From positions 62,001 to 126,000 of the forward strand of contig JAPJBO010000210.1 in the NCBI GenBank assembly GCA_030068145.1: 64,000 nucleotides of DNA, given 5' to 3'. The position numbers and the translations under genes are program-made. The notes under the pieces are model-generated. The model made no database searches. It saw only the letters and a list, made by a program, of their open reading frames with translations, and was not told the DNA's origin. Source of the DNA: Diplonema papillatum. Its lineage: Eukaryota; Euglenozoa; Diplonemea; Diplonemida; Diplonemidae. Of the stretch, positions 41,247-51,604 are shown in pieces (positions within the stretch are counted from its first letter, which is position 1; every line of letters begins with the position of its first letter).

Positions 41247-44004
41247 ATGTTCCACGCCGAGATCCGGCCCGCGAAGGTGTTCAAGCAGATCGTCGAGTCG
41301 CTGAAGGAGGTCGTCAACGAGTGCACGTTTGAGTGCTCGCAGCAGCAGATGCAGGTGCAGGCGATGGACTCATCGCTGATCTCGCTGGTCAGCCTCGAGC
41401 TGACGGCCGACCAGTTCCACAGCTACCGCTGCGAGAAGGACCTGCCCCTCGGCGTCAACGTGGGGTCCCTCTCGAAGGTCATGAAGTGCGCCAACGCCGA
41501 CGACAGCGTCACACTCTCCGCGGAGGCTGACGGTGATGTCCTCCACATCCGGTTGGCCAACCCGGCGGAGGAGCGTGTCATGGACTTTTCGATGAAGCTG
41601 ATGGAAATCGATACCGCGTCACTGGGGATCCCGAAGCAGAAGTACAAAGCCGGCGTGCAGCTGCCGTCGTCCGACTTCGCGAAAATCTGCCGCGACATAG
41701 GCAACTTCGGCGACTCTGTCACGATCGAGGTCACGTCAAACTCTGTCGCGTTCAGCGCGTCGAGCGACTTGGGCACCGGAAAGGTTCTCTTGAAGGTATG
41801 TGGGTGCCATTAGCACATACACACACACAGACACGTACACATACACACAGCGGTAGCAGTCGTCAGCATTGCAGAATGCTCGGCCCAACACGTGATTCGC
41901 GCCACTTCCCCGTGCGAGCGAGTCTCGGAACAGGACTCAAAACTGTGGCCCTGGTAGTGACTGCCGACCAATGACGGGTTCTTGCACCAGGAGATTGGAA
42001 CAGCTAGTCAGGCCAAGCTCATTGCACAGCGACACATCCTCGGGTGAGATGTGACGCCTGTGTAAAGACACTCAGCTGTTGCACGGGGCCGAAAACCCCG
42101 TGCAGCTAACACCGCACGATGAAAACAGAAGTCTTGAGCCGAGTGCCTGATGGAGAAGCTGACAGCCTCCCACCGACCCTTCGGAGAGGAGTCACCGGAC
42201 CCAAAAGCAGCGTGTCGGAAACTCAAAGCCGACTGGTGAAAGTGACAAGTGGGCTATACTTCGAATCAGACGTTACCCACTCAAAGCCCTGAAGTTAACA
42301 TACGCACACACCACTACGCGTACCAATAGGCACGGACTCCGCCGTGCCCGCCGTGCGGTCTTAGGCACCGAGTTTCCTCCTCTCCTCTTGACTTCCGTCT
42401 CTCTTTGGAAACCGAGGTACCCTGTGCTTGTTTAAAAGAGTTAACTTATACACAACGAGCAGGCGCAGAAGTCACTGGACCAAGTAGGCGAGCTCGAGCC
42501 AAAACCCGAGAAAGAAGAAGTCGTGGTCGTGAAGGAGGAAGGCAAGAAGGCGAAGGAAGGCGTGCTGGTCGTGAAGGAAGAGGGCAAGAAAGTGAAGAGG
42601 GAGATGCCGGAGGAGAAGTTCAGCCCCGACGACGACTCGAAGCCGAAGAAGCGCAAGGTGGGCGAGAAGGCGGAAAAGCCGGCTGCCAACGAAGGCGTGC
42701 GGGTCGAGTGCACCGAACCTGTCACTCTCCAGTTCCCGCTGCGGTACCTGACAATGTATGTTTGTCGTTGTCTTACATAAGCGCCAGCTTGGGGGAAGGA
42801 AATGCTCGACGATACTGCCAGACAAAGAACCGGAGGGATTCCAATTGCTGAACGGACATGAGGTCATGCCTACACGACACGATTCACAAACACAGTGAGA
42901 AGACAACACACGGTGGTGTAAGCGAAGAACAAAATTCACGATTCTACGTCGGAGTCCAATGAAGTAACCCCGAGCTCACGCCCTTGAGAAAGCGCCAAAA
43001 ATGCCGTATTCTTCTGGGTGCGACTCCATGGCGTAGAACGTAGCAGTTTAAAAACCAGGAGCCTGATGTATTGTGCAGGCTAAAAACTAGACTAGATCCA
43101 AAGCGAATTTCTTCTTGGTGTCGGTCGCAACACTTACAAACATGGCTAGCCGTAGTTAAAGTGTTTAAGCATACCTACTACCCTCATACTACCCGCCGCA
43201 CAGCCTCAATGGTCAACCGGAGACCCTAAAACACCGAACCTCTAAACCGCAATAAACGCTATACAGACGTAGGCAGCGTGTTTTGATGGTTGAACAGAAT
43301 TCCTTACCTGAATATACACAGGGTAAATAACGATCAACCGGCATGCACAAACAAAAGAAATGATGAAAATTCTCCTGGGAACGGCCCAAACTGGAGATCT
43401 GGCAGGCTCACGTCAGACACAGCGATCTTCTACTGCCCGTCTTGAAACACGGACCGAGTCTAACACGTGTGCAAGGCTTAGGGTCAAGACTAAATTCACA
43501 GCGAATTTGTTCTTGGCGGTGTCGGTCACATTGGTCACAAGCTTGGCCAGCCACAGTTAGTAACGGACTGCACTAGTACCATCGTCCCTCTACCCTGAGC
43601 AGCGCACTGTGCACGTGTTGCCATTAGCCGTGCTTGCACGCGTGGGCGAGGAGGTTGGCAACTCCGATTTAGATCCCCACAATTAAAGTGTACAAATCAC
43701 TGTCCGGCCCCCAGCCTCAACGGTCAACCGGAGACCCTAAAACACCGAACCTTTAAACCGCAGTAAAAGCTCAAAAGCATCCCCTACGAACAGGTTCTCG
43801 AAGGCCCAGGCCGTCTCTGACACCGTCCGCATGAAGCTGGCCATGAACGTGCCTCTGCAAGTGGAGTTCGAGATCAACGCCGCTAACGACTCTGCCGATG
43901 GGGAGAAGCACAAATTCGGCTACCTCCGTTACTACCTGGCCCCGAAGCTCGACAATGCGGGAGACGAGGCCCCGCCGGCGGACGATGACGAAGACATGGA
44001 ATAG
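41247..44004 (+). CDS. PCNA: proliferating cell nuclear antigen, with a long charged insertion (three exons)
   Basis: Exons 41247-41795, 42463-42755 and 43794-44004 give 350 residues; typical PCNA is about 260. Exon 1 holds domain 1 and most of domain 2: MFHAEIRPAKVFKQIVESLK, AMDSSLISLVSLEL, SYRCEK, the interdomain loop region LGIPKQKYKAGVQLPSSDF and KICRDIGNFGDSV. Exon 3 ends with the canonical FGYLRYYLAPKL and an acidic tail. Exon 2 starts with about 80 residues of Lys/Glu-rich sequence where other PCNAs have about 20, including two VVKEEGKK repeats and KPKKRKV, a classical nuclear signal; it then resumes PCNA with EPVTLQFPLRYLTM. Splices: AAG/GTATGT, AAT/GTATGT, acceptors CAG. PCNA is the trimeric DNA clamp. 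A pair of CAGs at 42460 and 42465 leaves a two-residue uncertainty. Confidence 0.93.
42175..42305 (+). repeat. dispersed repeat J in PCNA intron 1
   Basis: CCTTCGGAGAGGAGTCACCG through ACCCACTCAAAGCCCTGAAG. It is the closest match to the 19705 copy. Confidence 0.75.
42773..42940 (+). repeat. MITE-like repeat B in PCNA intron 2
   Basis: TTACATAAGCGCCAGCTTG, then a shortened interior (the part with CTACCGAACCACG is deleted), then CACGGTGGTGTAAGCGAAGA, giving an uninterrupted version of the site into which the hAT element inserted at 53441. The 3' end is missing. Confidence 0.8.
43200..43360 (+). repeat. GGAGACCCTAAAACACCGAA repeat and repeat F in PCNA intron 2
   Basis: CTCAATGGTCAACCGGAGAC at 43205 and CTCAACGGTCAACCGGAGAC at 43715 are the same short repeat. 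43262-43355 is repeat F (ACGTAGGCAGCGTGTTTTGA, GGTAAATAACGATCAACCGG). Confidence 0.65.
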
Positions 44005-45377
44005 GCACTGTTTCACAGTGCACAGTATCTCTGCCTCCTTCTCGCCTTCATAAAGTATAGACTTCCACGTACCAACACACACGCAAAAACACCCCTAGTA
44101 CGCCTGCTTGAGCGCCTTCGGCGCGTCAAGTTGGAATCCTTACGTTTTGAGCGAACTCCTCGTATCCACTCGCCACTCGCCGAAAGCGAGGTTTGAGGGG
44201 TGAAGCACAAACTGAGAAGCCCAGGCCCCACTTTGAAAATGTTCGTACGTATCGTAAAGCGAAGAAACAGAAGGGATTCCAACAAGGACGCCTCGTTGTC
44301 ATCAACACACACACACACACACACACACCTTCACACGCGCGCACACTGTAAGGACGGCAGCATTGCATTTCACTGGCAGACAGAAGACAACGTGACATGA
44401 GCGACCTGCCTGTCATAGCCAACTCAAGCCCTCGCGTGGCACCCCTTCACCCTTGTAAACCCTTGTCTACCTTTATTGAACGAGAGATGATCAAAAAGAG
44501 CCAGGCTCTGCCCAGGACCCTTTGCGCTGCTCTTCAGTCAGAGACTCTTGGACGTGCGGACCAACCACAGGGTTCTTTTTTTGTCTGCGAAAAAGAACCC
44601 CCCGTTGTTATGTAGCCTTGCCTTCGCCTGGCGTTTTGCCAGACGCCGCAACGTTTGCTTGACCGCCGCACCCCCGCCCCCCGCGCTCCGACACCGACCG
44701 GACCAGAAACGTTCGGCTTTGAAATCGCGGCTTCGCAAGCGCATATCAGGACAGACACTGGAGGAAGGGATTTGAGGTTAAGTACACTTGTTGGGACCCG
44801 AAAGATGGTGATCTATGGATAGGACGAAGCCGGGGGAAACCCTGGTGGAGGTCCGTTGCGGTGTTGACGTGCAAATCGCTCGTCAAAGCTGGGTATAGGG
44901 GCGAAAGACCCATCGAACCATCTAGTAGATGGTTCACTCCGAAGTTTCCCTCAGGATAGCTAGAACCAAAACAGGAGCAGTGCCTTCCACTTCATGTACA
45001 TTCATGTACAGTGTCCTTAGCACACCGGCTTTTAACACCAGCTTCTGAGGCTGGATCTCACCGGGTGTGCTACAGCACTGTCCACCCATGGTATCGTGCT
45101 GAGACCCCACGCAGGATGTGCCTGTGCTGCTAGCAGGCCCGTGCACTGCATCCTGAGGTATTCGAACCTTCACTCTGAAACAAAGACGCCACGCCCGCCC
45201 CTACTTACTAAAGGGCGACAACTTAACAATCAGCGGCTTCTCGAAACGCGAAACGGTTGAGCAGATAGAGTCAAGGCCACAGCGTGCGTACCCGCAGATG
45301 GACCGCAAGGAAAACATCAGATACGGGCGGGGGAGCAGAAGAAGAAGCAGAAGAAGGGAAGAAGAAAAAGAAGAAGA
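44005..45377. other. PCNA 3' flank, repeats only
   Basis: 44100-44200 is repeat L in reverse. (CA)n is at 44305-44328. 44772-44935 is repeat M in reverse. No gene is recognised. Confidence 0.5.
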
Positions 45378-45655
45378 AAAAGGCCGCTCCTGGTCCAGGA
45401 ACGTGACGGTCAACCACAGCTTGCAAGACTCGAGTCGGAGGCAGCACAGTGCCACAACCCCGTCCGCTCTGCCCTGTGGCTGACTGTCTCGACGAGCTTG
45501 TGTTCAGCGCAAGCGCCAAGCCCCAACGTGCGCCACGCCTTGATGCTTTAGTTTGGGAAGTCGGTAGCCGCTTGACCCGTAGAGGCCCGTGGCTCTGCAG
45601 TACCGCCGAAGACGTGAAGCTTGGCTCCCGTGTAGCAGGCTCTCCCTGGCACCAG
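45378..45655 (-). repeat. dispersed repeat D, reverse copy
   Basis: Reverse complement of 438-716, from CCGCTCCTGGTCCAGGAACG to TGTAGCAGGCTCTCCCTGG. Confidence 0.8.
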
Positions 45656-47262
45656 AAAAAAGGGGGGAAAAAAAAAAAAGACCTGGATAGAACGAGAATC
45701 GGAGGAGTTGGCGGAACCGAAGAGCATTAGTAAATGCTGCCCGGCGATGCCAATTCCTTCTTTCTCTTTTTCTTTTTGAAACAAACAGACTCAGCTACGT
45801 CGCTCTCCTGCCCAGGTTCCGCGCTGATGATGATGCTTAAAAGGACCGCAAGACGGTTCAGATATTATTCCACGTTCTTGCACCCCCCCTCCCTAGTCAA
45901 CGTATAACCCACCCACCCCCCAGGGATCTTGTTGTTAAGAATGGTACCCCCGAAGACACGAAGTACGCAGAACCCTCGCCGTTTCACAAACCCCGCAGGA
46001 ACTACGCAGTGTGATGCACCTTTCTTCGGAGGGGCTCACGCAATTAAAGATCGACTTATACGCAGGAACTACGCAATACAGGGGTTTCGGGGTTACCAAA
46101 GAACCATCCATCCATCCATCGGCCGGCTGACCGATTGCCATCATAGAGGGTCGCTTCACCTTTGTCGGGAAGAGCAACGCCGGTCCCACAATAGAACTCG
46201 TCGAAGAGTGTACGTCGGCCTTTCGGCGCCCCCAGATGCATGCGCGACGGCAAACCCCGACGGAATCAAGTAAACTAGCCCGTGAACGGTGCTTGCCTGT
46301 CTCGGCACTTGCACCTTACTGCACACGAGTGGACAACATGGCATTACGAATGTTCGTGATGTAGGTCTACTTGCTGTGAGTAGAGAATCAAAAGAACGAG
46401 TGAAAGGCTGAAGAACGGAGGTCACCGCAACTCTCCCCAGACCAGATCCAATTTCAGTTACAGCGCCCCCCCCCCCCCCCCCCTGGCCTCAGTGGTGCAA
46501 GCACCATGCGCTCTTCAAACCCATGAAACATTTTCCCCCCGCCAGAAACCAGAGTGATAGCAGCTTCGAGTCTGATGGTCCGCCTAATGGGGCCGTGCCT
46601 TACAGGACCGAAACACGGCGCAGACGGGACCAGAGTGCGGTGTTGAGCACATATCCATTCCAAGCTCGTTCTTGCAATCCCCCCACCACCACCGACCATA
46701 GTGATAGTACACGACTTCAAGTCGGTGCGAGCCCACACTAGCTTATGCCCTATCAGCTTTCGGCGTAGTGTGGGGGACTGTGGTCCCAGAATTGGCAACC
46801 CGCTTCTACTGTCAGCTGTAGCCTGGGCTTTGAACACACGGGGAATGTCGGGGTCGTTCTTGATCAGATTGAGTGACAAACCAGTTGACCTGCCAGGAGC
46901 CAACTTTGAACTTGCCGCCCATGACGAGGATCGATGCTGTGATGCTTCGCGTTGAATGAGCTAGGGGTTGACCTTTGCTCCATTAGAATGCTTTCTTGTG
47001 AGAAAACTCACACAACCTGCCTTGGACAGGGGCTGCGCTAGGCAGCAACAGAATAGGACAGCAATGACAGAGACCGAACCAGTGCCTGACCCACCCTTCT
47101 TTTTTTGTTTTCCGAAGGCATGCGAGTACTGCAGAGAGTAGTTGACTAGACCTCTTGAGTTTGTTCACGATTGCGGGAGTCGGAAAAGTCTTCCGTACCC
47201 TGAAGCAGGACCGACTCCCCCGTTCGTGAGAAAAAGCGAAGAATACAAACACTTCTTTTTTT
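45656..47262. other. gene-free stretch with a repeat E fragment
   Basis: 46568-46672 is repeat E (ATGGTCCGCCTAATGGGGCC, AAACACGGCGCAGACGGGAC). Two TACGCAGGAACTACGCA phrases lie near 46000 and 46060. A poly-C tract is at 46465-46483. No gene is recognised. Confidence 0.4.
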
Positions 47263-47443
47263 GTATAAGCACCTGCTTTGTAGGAAAAACTTGAGGAGGC
47301 TGCCAGCTGCAAAAGATCAAAGGAGGTAAAGGTGCTGTAGCCCACACGAAACACAGGTGAATCTGGGTTCACACTTTGTAGTTGTATTGTTTCTCCGCCT
47401 CTAGCCTCCGAAGTAAGCACAAGGCAGCCCCTCGAGTATTTTT
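47263..47443 (+). repeat. MITE-like repeat A, internally deleted
   Basis: Both ends are present (TGTATAAGCACCTGCTTTGT; GCAGCCCCTCGAGTATTTTT); the GTGGCGGGCGTAAGCGTTCA segment is deleted. Confidence 0.8.
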
Positions 47444-47919
47444 AGAGCAGGGAAATTTCTTGGCGCTGCTGCTGCGACCTGAAAACAGGGTGAAAAACAA
47501 AGCAAGGGTCAACGGCTCGACTCAAATATTCTATGTAGTATTGTTGTACTGAAGGGAACCTTCCAGGGAACAACGGCTGCCCCGTGGCGAAACGAAACCA
47601 AAAGGTTTTCACCCATCGTTGTTCGGCTTGGTGCTAACCGTCCGCTGTTTAGTTTCTCAGTGCAAGACCCTCGAAACGCCTTTTTTTTTGTGGTCTTTTT
47701 CTTCTTCTCGTTTTTTTTCTTCTTTTTTTTTTCTTTCTCGATTTTTCTCTGTTCCTTTCTGATACGCCTGCCGTCCTTGGGCGCCTCCGTTCTTCTCCCA
47801 GTTCCATTTTTTTGTTTGTGCTTTATGTCCTTCCATTCGTATCCTCTCGCATCGAGCGAAAGCCGTCAACCCAGAGGGAAAAAAACGGCGAAAACAAAAA
47901 AAGAAGTTTCTTTTTTTTG

Positions 47920-48194
47920 TTTTAGCACCTGCTTTGTAGGAAGTACTTGAGGAGGCTGCCAGTGCGAGATATCAAATAGTGTGGTACTCATCGGCATGCC
48001 GATGACTCCCCACTATCGCAACAATATTCCGATATCAAAGCAGGTAAATGTGCTGTAGTCCACACGAAACACAGGTAACTCTGGGTTCAGTGGCGGGCGT
48101 AAAGCGTGCAAAAAACGGCCTACTTTTGTAGCTGTATTATTGCTTCCCTCTGGCCTCCTTAGAAATAAGCACAAGGCAGCCCCTCAAGTATTTT
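47920..48194 (+). repeat. MITE-like repeat A carrying the palindromic insert and a local duplication
   Basis: Full ends (TTTAGCACCTGCTTTGTAGG; GCAGCCCCTCAAGTATTTT). The 39-bp palindrome (47977-48015) plus ATCGCAACAATATTCC is flanked by GATATCAAA on both sides (47968-47976 and 48031-48039), as expected for an insertion with target duplication. Confidence 0.8.
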
Positions 48195-48536
48195 CGTAGT
48201 TCTTAGAGGGAAGGCTGTAGCACTCTCACGTACGGCTTTTCTCGAGAAGCGAGGGGTGTGACGCACGTCACTACTGACAAAGAAAAAGAAAATCAAAAAA
48301 AAAAAAAAAAGATGACATTTTGATGGGAAGATGTTCCCCGTTCAATTTCTCGTTGTGCCACTTTTTTGCTTTTCGTGTCGCCAAACGTACCACTCTTGGA
48401 GGGAAAGGGATAACACCGACTGGCTGGTAGAGTCCGTGTCTTGGTCCTTTTGCACTGCTTTGAAGGAATGAAACTAGAGTCGCGTGTTCACATAGCTTAA
48501 GGGGAACGATGTCGCTTCCTGGGCGGCGCCCGCTAC
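48195..48536. other. gene-free stretch
   Basis: Poly-A tract at 48296-48311; nothing else is recognised. Confidence 0.4.
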
Positions 48537-48583
48537 TCAGCATCTCCAGCTCCGCCGATTCCCGTTTCATCCAAGTATTCTCA
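48537..48583 (+). pseudogene. small relic of the vWA/CaaX gene
   Basis: CTCAGCATCTCCAGCTCCGC + CGATTCCCGTTTCATCCAAG + TATTCTC matches 50131-50177 of the intact vWA gene with two substitutions (encoding LSISSS-SDSRFIQVFS). It is joined at its 3' side to an unrelated dispersed phrase (GCGAACTTTAACTCTG). Confidence 0.75.
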
Positions 48584-48856
48584 AGCGAACTTTAACTCTG
48601 AAAACTTTGCCTCCGGGAGGCCAAGCCGGTCAACCACCTGCTTGTTTTTCAGCCTGCTTTTCAGGCAGGTCTGATCGCCTTTGTTACCATACCGGTAACA
48701 ATTGGCACCCTCGGCGTGCACGGTGTCGCATGAGGGATAGAACACACAAGTTGTTCTTTCATCAGCTTTCGTCTCCTCCACAGGCCACTCAACCGCGGCC
48801 ACGTCCTTCCACTTCACAGTAGAAAGATCAATGTCGTCACGATGAACGGCGGGCAT
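48581..48856 (-). CDS. possible small Cys-containing protein or exon, unrecognised
   Basis: An ATG-started frame of 91 residues with protein-like composition: PAVHRDDIDLSTVKWKDV, VEWPVEETKADERTT, then four cysteines spaced through CVFYPSCDTVHAEGANCYRY and QTCLKSRLKNKQ. No family is recognised. The C-terminal six residues come from a dispersed repeat phrase, so the true exon may end near LGLPEAK. It lies between the vWA relic and the repeat at 48892. Confidence 0.35.
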   Translation of the reverse strand: MPAVHRDDIDLSTVKWKDVAAVEWPVEETKADERTTCVFYPSCDTVHAEGANCYRYGNKGDQTCLKSRLKNKQVVDRLGLPEAKFSELKFA

Positions 48857-48891
48857 TTTCACTTACGTCGCTTTTGTTTGTTTTGTTTGTG

Positions 48892-48985
48892 CGCTTCCTT
48901 CAAACCTGTCTTGTTCATCTAACGGGAGTGAGGATAGTACGCTGCCATCGATCTGTTTTTGTTCTTGACAAATTGCATTTGTTAG
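48892..48985 (+). repeat. dispersed repeat K, copy 2
   Basis: Matches 1858-1953 almost base for base (CTTCCTTCAAACCTG, GGGAGTGAGGATAGTACGCT, GTTCTTGACAAATTGCATTT). Confidence 0.75.
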
Positions 48986-49046
48986 ACACAAACGCAGCTG
49001 CCGGGAGGAACCACTGGGATAGGGGAGGAAAGAAACCCGCCAACTC

Positions 49047-49139
<93 letters not shown>

Positions 49140-49243
49140 ACAACATGGCGCAGCCAATCCCTGAGAACCCGTACACACGTGACGGCGCCGCGACACCCGC
49201 GAACCCGTACGCGGGGGGGAGGTGCTGCGGGAGCTGCCGCTAG
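48986..49243 (+). pseudogene. duplicated promoter and frameshifted 5' end of the vWA/CaaX gene
   Basis: 48986-49050 (AACGCAGCTGCCGGGAGGAA, GATAGGGGAGGAAAGAAAC) repeats the sequence just upstream of the intact gene (49449-49500). After a (CA)n tract (49053-49135), ATG at 49145 opens MAQPIPENPY and PANPYAGG like the intact protein, but a one-base change in a G run shifts the frame and a TAG stops it at 49241. Confidence 0.8.
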
Positions 49244-49547
49244 CAACCCGCAGGCAGAGGCGGCGTGGAGCTAAAATAGTCTTGTTCGCCCGTCAGGCCG
49301 ACCTAGGGGACAGTCCGAACACCCCCGTACTTAAAGAAAGAGCAGGCGCGTGTTTGTTTGTACGTGCCGGGGAAATTAGCCTGGTAGTGAGGGAACGTGA
49401 TAGTTGAGGTTATCTTCTCCCAATTGTTAATGCGAAAAACTGCCGAAACGCAGCTGCCGGGGGAAACCACTGGAGGATAGGGGAGGAAAGAAACCACCGA
49501 CTCGACACACTACACCACATACACACACACACACACACGCAAGCAAC
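49244..49547. promoter_or_regulatory. upstream region of the intact vWA gene
   Basis: The segment 49449-49547 is the second copy of the duplicated upstream block (GCAGCTGCCGGGGGAAACCA ... short (CA)n ... AGCAACATGG). No clear TATA box is seen. 49273-49440 is unique and not recognised. Confidence 0.4.
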
Positions 49548-50645
49548 ATGGCGCAGCCAATCCTTGAGAACCCGTACACAGGTGACGGCGCCGCGACACC
49601 CGCGAACCCGTACGCCGGGGGAGGTGCTGCGGCCAGCAACCCACCAGCGGACAGCGGGGCAGCTACACCTGCGAACCCGTACGCCGGGGGAGGTGCTGCG
49701 GCCAGCAACCCACCAGCGGACAGCGGGGCAGCCACACCTGCGAACCCGTACGCTGGGGGGGAAGGTGCTGCGGCTGGCAACCCACGCGCGGACGGCGGGG
49801 TAGCGACACCCGCGAACCCGTACGCCGGCGGGGGAGCCGCCGCCAGCAGCGCGCAGGCGGAGGCGGGCAAGCGGGCGGCGATGATGGAGAAGCTCGAGGC
49901 CCTGCTCAACGAGTACCAAATCACGATCGCTGACGCGAACGATCTGTTCAAGCTCGTGGAATTCGACGTCGTCGTCATCTGCGACGACTCGGGCTCGATG
50001 ACCCTGCCTTCAGGGACCCTCGGCACCCGCTGGGACGAGCTGCGTGACACCGTCACGCAGCTGGTTAACATTGGAGCCTGCTTGGACGACAACGGAATCG
50101 ACCTCTACTTCCTCAACCAAGACCCGCTCCTCAGCATCTCCAGCTCCTCCGATTCCCGCTTCATCCAAGTATTCTCGAAATCGCCGCGGGGCTCGACGCC
50201 TCTGGTCAAGACCATGCAGCGCGTCATCGCAGACTGCTCCAAAAAGGACAAGCCCGTCCTCCTCGTCGTGGCCACCGACGGCGAGCCGAACGAGGGGCCG
50301 GAAGCGTTCAAGGAGTGCGTCAAGGACACCCTCAACAAGAAGAACACGAGCCAGACGTTCAAGATCCAGGTGCTCGTGTGCACGCCGGACGAAGCGGAGG
50401 TCGAGTGGCTGAACAAGCTGGACTGCAAACTCTCGGGATTCGACGTCACCGACGACTACACAAGCGAGCGGAAGGAGGTGAAGAAGACGAAAAGATACCC
50501 TGAGTTCAAGAAGTCGGACTACATCGTCAAGGCCCTCCTCGGCCCGGTTTGCGACAAGTTCGACAAACAGGACGAGAAGAAGCCCAGCAACAAGGGCAGC
50601 AAGCCGGCGGAAGCCCACGATTCGTGCGGCTGCGTCGTTTTGTGA
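49548..50645 (+). CDS. vWA-domain protein with NPY repeats and a CaaX box
   Basis: A single-exon 365-residue protein. Residues 1-100 are a disordered region with five NPY motifs in about 25-residue repeats (TPANPYAGGGAAASNPPADS). A helix (about 105-140) leads to a von Willebrand A domain at about 139-335. The metal-binding MIDAS residues are complete: D146-x-S148-x-S150 in VICDDSGSM, T217 in GSTPL, and D244 in VATDGEPNEG. After a basic Lys-rich linker the chain ends SCGCVVL: CVVL is a CaaX box (Leu end, favouring geranylgeranyl) and C360 could be palmitoylated. This suggests a membrane-tethered, metal-dependent binding protein inside the cell; there is no signal peptide. The partner is unknown. 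Relatives are at 55276 and 57059. Confidence 0.88.
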   Translation: MAQPILENPYTGDGAATPANPYAGGGAAASNPPADSGAATPANPYAGGGAAASNPPADSGAATPANPYAGGEGAAAGNPRADGGVATPANPYAGGGAAASSAQAEAGKRAAMMEKLEALLNEYQITIADANDLFKLVEFDVVVICDDSGSMTLPSGTLGTRWDELRDTVTQLVNIGACLDDNGIDLYFLNQDPLLSISSSSDSRFIQVFSKSPRGSTPLVKTMQRVIADCSKKDKPVLLVVATDGEPNEGPEAFKECVKDTLNKKNTSQTFKIQVLVCTPDEAEVEWLNKLDCKLSGFDVTDDYTSERKEVKKTKRYPEFKKSDYIVKALLGPVCDKFDKQDEKKPSNKGSKPAEAHDSCGCVVL

Positions 50646-51125
50646 TCCTCTTCCCCACTGCTGGTTTCGCGCACAAAAACGTACTTGTCAATTATGACGA
50701 GTTTCTAGCGGGTTATTCCTGTCGCCTTTGAGAATACTTGTTAGAGATCTCCCCTCGTTAAATTCGTGTGCACGACGTACACTGGCCACGTGGCGAGTTC
50801 CTTTTTGAGAGTACTCGTCAGATAACAACAACAAGTTAGTAGTTGAAGTTACTGGCGGGAATTGGAGCTGGCGTCTTCTGGCCTCTCGCACTGGCTTCGC
50901 TACCTGGGGCTTGTGCTGACCTGCGAAAAAGAATCGGGAAGGTGTGACTGACATTCTTTGATCCTGTTGGTTCGGGCTTGTTCAGAAGTGCTACCATTTT
51001 ACCGGGATATTACTAGTCGTCGAAGCCAGCCCCCACCCCGAAGTCTTCTGGTGTCGATTCGAGGTGTCGTGCTCGTCTAGCCATGCGTCTTGCTCCAATT
51101 CCCTCAGTAAACTGCAAAAGTTTTC
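50646..51125. other. 3' flank of the vWA gene, gene-free
   Basis: GAGAATACTTGTTAGAGATC and GAGAGTACTCGTCAGATAAC at 50730 and 50815 are diverged repeats. Nothing else is recognised. Confidence 0.4.
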
Positions 51126-51178
51126 CGTAGCCTCGACGAGATATCAGCGGAAACCGCTGATATCTCGTCGAGGCTACG
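51126..51178. repeat. perfect 25-bp hairpin with a 3-base loop
   Basis: The arm starting CGTAGCCTCGACGAGATATC (51126-51150) pairs without mismatch with 51154-51178 across AAA. It could act as a small-RNA precursor or a terminator-like structure, or be a recent inverted duplication. Confidence 0.85.
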
Positions 51179-51204
51179 TCTCGTACTATCTCGTCTAGTA
51201 CAAA

Positions 51205-51320
51205 CGCGGGTTGCCCTTCAAAGTATTGTGCAGGCTAAAAAAGATGTAGGCAGCGTGTTTTGGGGTTGATCAGAACTCCTAACCTGAACATGACACCGTC
51301 AACACGAGTGGGAAAACGCC
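51205..51320 (+). repeat. dispersed repeat F
   Basis: TGTGCAGGCTAAAAAAGATG, GGCAGCGTGTTTTGGGGTTG, CACGAGTGGGAAAACG. Confidence 0.65.
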
Positions 51321-51604
51321 TGGCTTTTTTGTTGCCAACAGTACGTGTTCGATGGCGAGTTACTGCGAAGAATCGTTTGTTGCTTCGAGAGCCATTCTCA
51401 ACAAAAATTCCCGCACCAGCGAGAGCATTCAACAAGCCCACGCGTTGGATACGTGCCCTGGGACGAGGGGCAGTACACTTCTTGAGATGGCTTGCGGACA
51501 CAAACAAAACCCCGCCCTCCATTTTTATTTATACCCGGCCGCCACAGAAGGCGGGCGTCCTTCTCTACTAGCCTTTGACGTGCCCTTGCCCCCGGGCCCA
51601 GTCA

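Noticed and set aside
46980..47420. Minus-strand ORF starting MLTSEARGGETIQLQS
   Set aside because: Similar ORFs appear wherever repeat A occurs (for example near 23258 and 33351), so it is read from the repeat.
50010..50618. Minus-strand 202-codon Leu/Val-rich ORF
   Set aside because: Antisense shadow of the intact vWA gene.
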